In this document: piece by piece, positions 63,711-64,000 of the stretch
Layout: every line of letters starts with the position of its first letter
Position numbering within the stretch: position 1 is the stretch's first letter
From: Ferroplasma acidarmanus Fer1
GTDB taxonomy: Archaea > Thermoplasmatota > Thermoplasmata > Thermoplasmatales > Thermoplasmataceae
DNA length: 64,000 nucleotides
NCBI RefSeq assembly: GCF_000152265.2
Contig: NC_021592.1
Span: forward strand, 434,001 to 498,000
Reading direction: 5' to 3'
Notes under the pieces: generated by a model
What the model was told of the DNA's origin: nothing
Database searches by the model: none
The model's input: only the letters and a program-made list of their open reading frames with translations
Translations under genes and position numbers: made by a program

Positions 63711-64000
63711 TTACATATATTCATTTTTAAACCAGTTGATAGTGTTATTTATTCCATCGTCATATGTTGTATGTCTGAATTCCGGGTATTCATTTAGAAA
63801 TTTTCTGTCGTCCAGTATATATGGTTCACTGTATTCATAAATAAGCTCCATAATTTCATTTATATTTGAACTAAAATGTGCCAGCAATTTTAAATCTAGT
63901 TTAGAAATAACTTTTAATTTTATTTTTAACTCGAGTTTTGCGATTTAACTATTAATTGCACCTCCATAAATATTTCTTGTTGACCTGTATGGCTCTTCAA
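63711..64000 (-). pseudogene. C-terminal part of an NAD-dependent sugar epimerase, apparently interrupted
   Basis: The last 77 codons read IMELIYEYSEPYILDDRKF and EFRHTTYDDGINNTINWFK before TAA at 63711, the end typical of NAD-dependent epimerase/dehydratases. In the same frame a TAA at 63945-63947 comes just upstream, and beyond it another 17 codons (EEPYRSTRNIYGGAINS) run to the window edge. Either the gene is broken by this stop or the upstream codons belong to a different gene. The main body lies outside the window. Confidence 0.5.

Noticed and set aside
1-64000. CRISPR array
   Set aside because: No series of evenly spaced repeats was seen; the only tandem repeat is the two-copy motif at 9666-9760.

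Overview
The window is an A+T-rich stretch of a Thermoplasmatales-type acidophilic archaeon, most like the Ferroplasma/Acidiplasma/Picrophilus group. The clues are archaeal versions of S-adenosylmethionine synthetase, Pcc1 plus prefoldin beta, an RibL-type FAD synthase, a CYP119/CYP231-like P450, QueC and an Agl3-type sulfoquinovose synthase, together with TATA boxes about 25 bases before start codons (leaderless transcripts). The genus is an inference from family recollection, not a search.

Layout. 1-8 kb: the start of purH, PolX, a secreted penicillin-acylase-type hydrolase, small unknowns and S-adenosylmethionine synthetase. 7.2-9.1 kb: an acetyltransferase and a TauE/SafE exporter with its DUF1634 partner. 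9.2-14.5 kb: a complete arginine deiminase module (transporter, arcA, ornithine carbamoyltransferase, carbamate kinase) preceded by a tandemly duplicated 46-bp motif holding an inverted repeat. 14.7-25.4 kb: P450, envelope glycosylation genes, a 2-hydroxyacid dehydrogenase-queC-hemB run, DedA, MFS, a phosphatase and an ammonium transporter. 25.5-29.8 kb: tRNA-Arg, then a decayed mobile zone with AbrB plus a broken vapC, transposase remnants, a frameshifted M48 peptidase, and an IS256 element abutting an IS1634-like remnant. 30.4-43.5 kb: mostly housekeeping genes (J-domain protein, beta-CASP nuclease, MTA phosphorylase, FAD synthase, Pcc1/prefoldin, DNA glycosylase, sulfoquinovose synthase/nucleotidyltransferase, TtuA-like thiolase) plus a large surface protein interrupted by an in-frame stop.

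43.5-54 kb: tRNA-Ile followed by an island-like block. It holds an unknown double zinc-ribbon protein, small proteins, a P-type ATPase, a TnpB remnant, a probable restriction-modification set (unknown 202-aa protein, ribbon-helix-helix protein, two DNA methyltransferases), an orphan TnpB element, and a Panacea-like/MazF-like toxin-antitoxin pair whose toxin frame carries an early stop. 54-64 kb returns to metabolism: a NifX-like protein, urocanate hydratase and glutamate formimidoyltransferase (histidine breakdown), a GlpA-like oxidoreductase with a CoxG-like protein, a LysX-like ATP-grasp enzyme, a HisC-like aminotransferase, and the tail of a sugar-nucleotide epimerase that also appears interrupted.

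The best leads are the island after tRNA-Ile (possible undescribed restriction partner and unknown zinc protein), the duplicated operator-like motif before the arginine genes, and the repeated finding of genes broken by one stop or one frameshift while the rest of the frame stays readable. No CRISPR array or rRNA was seen.
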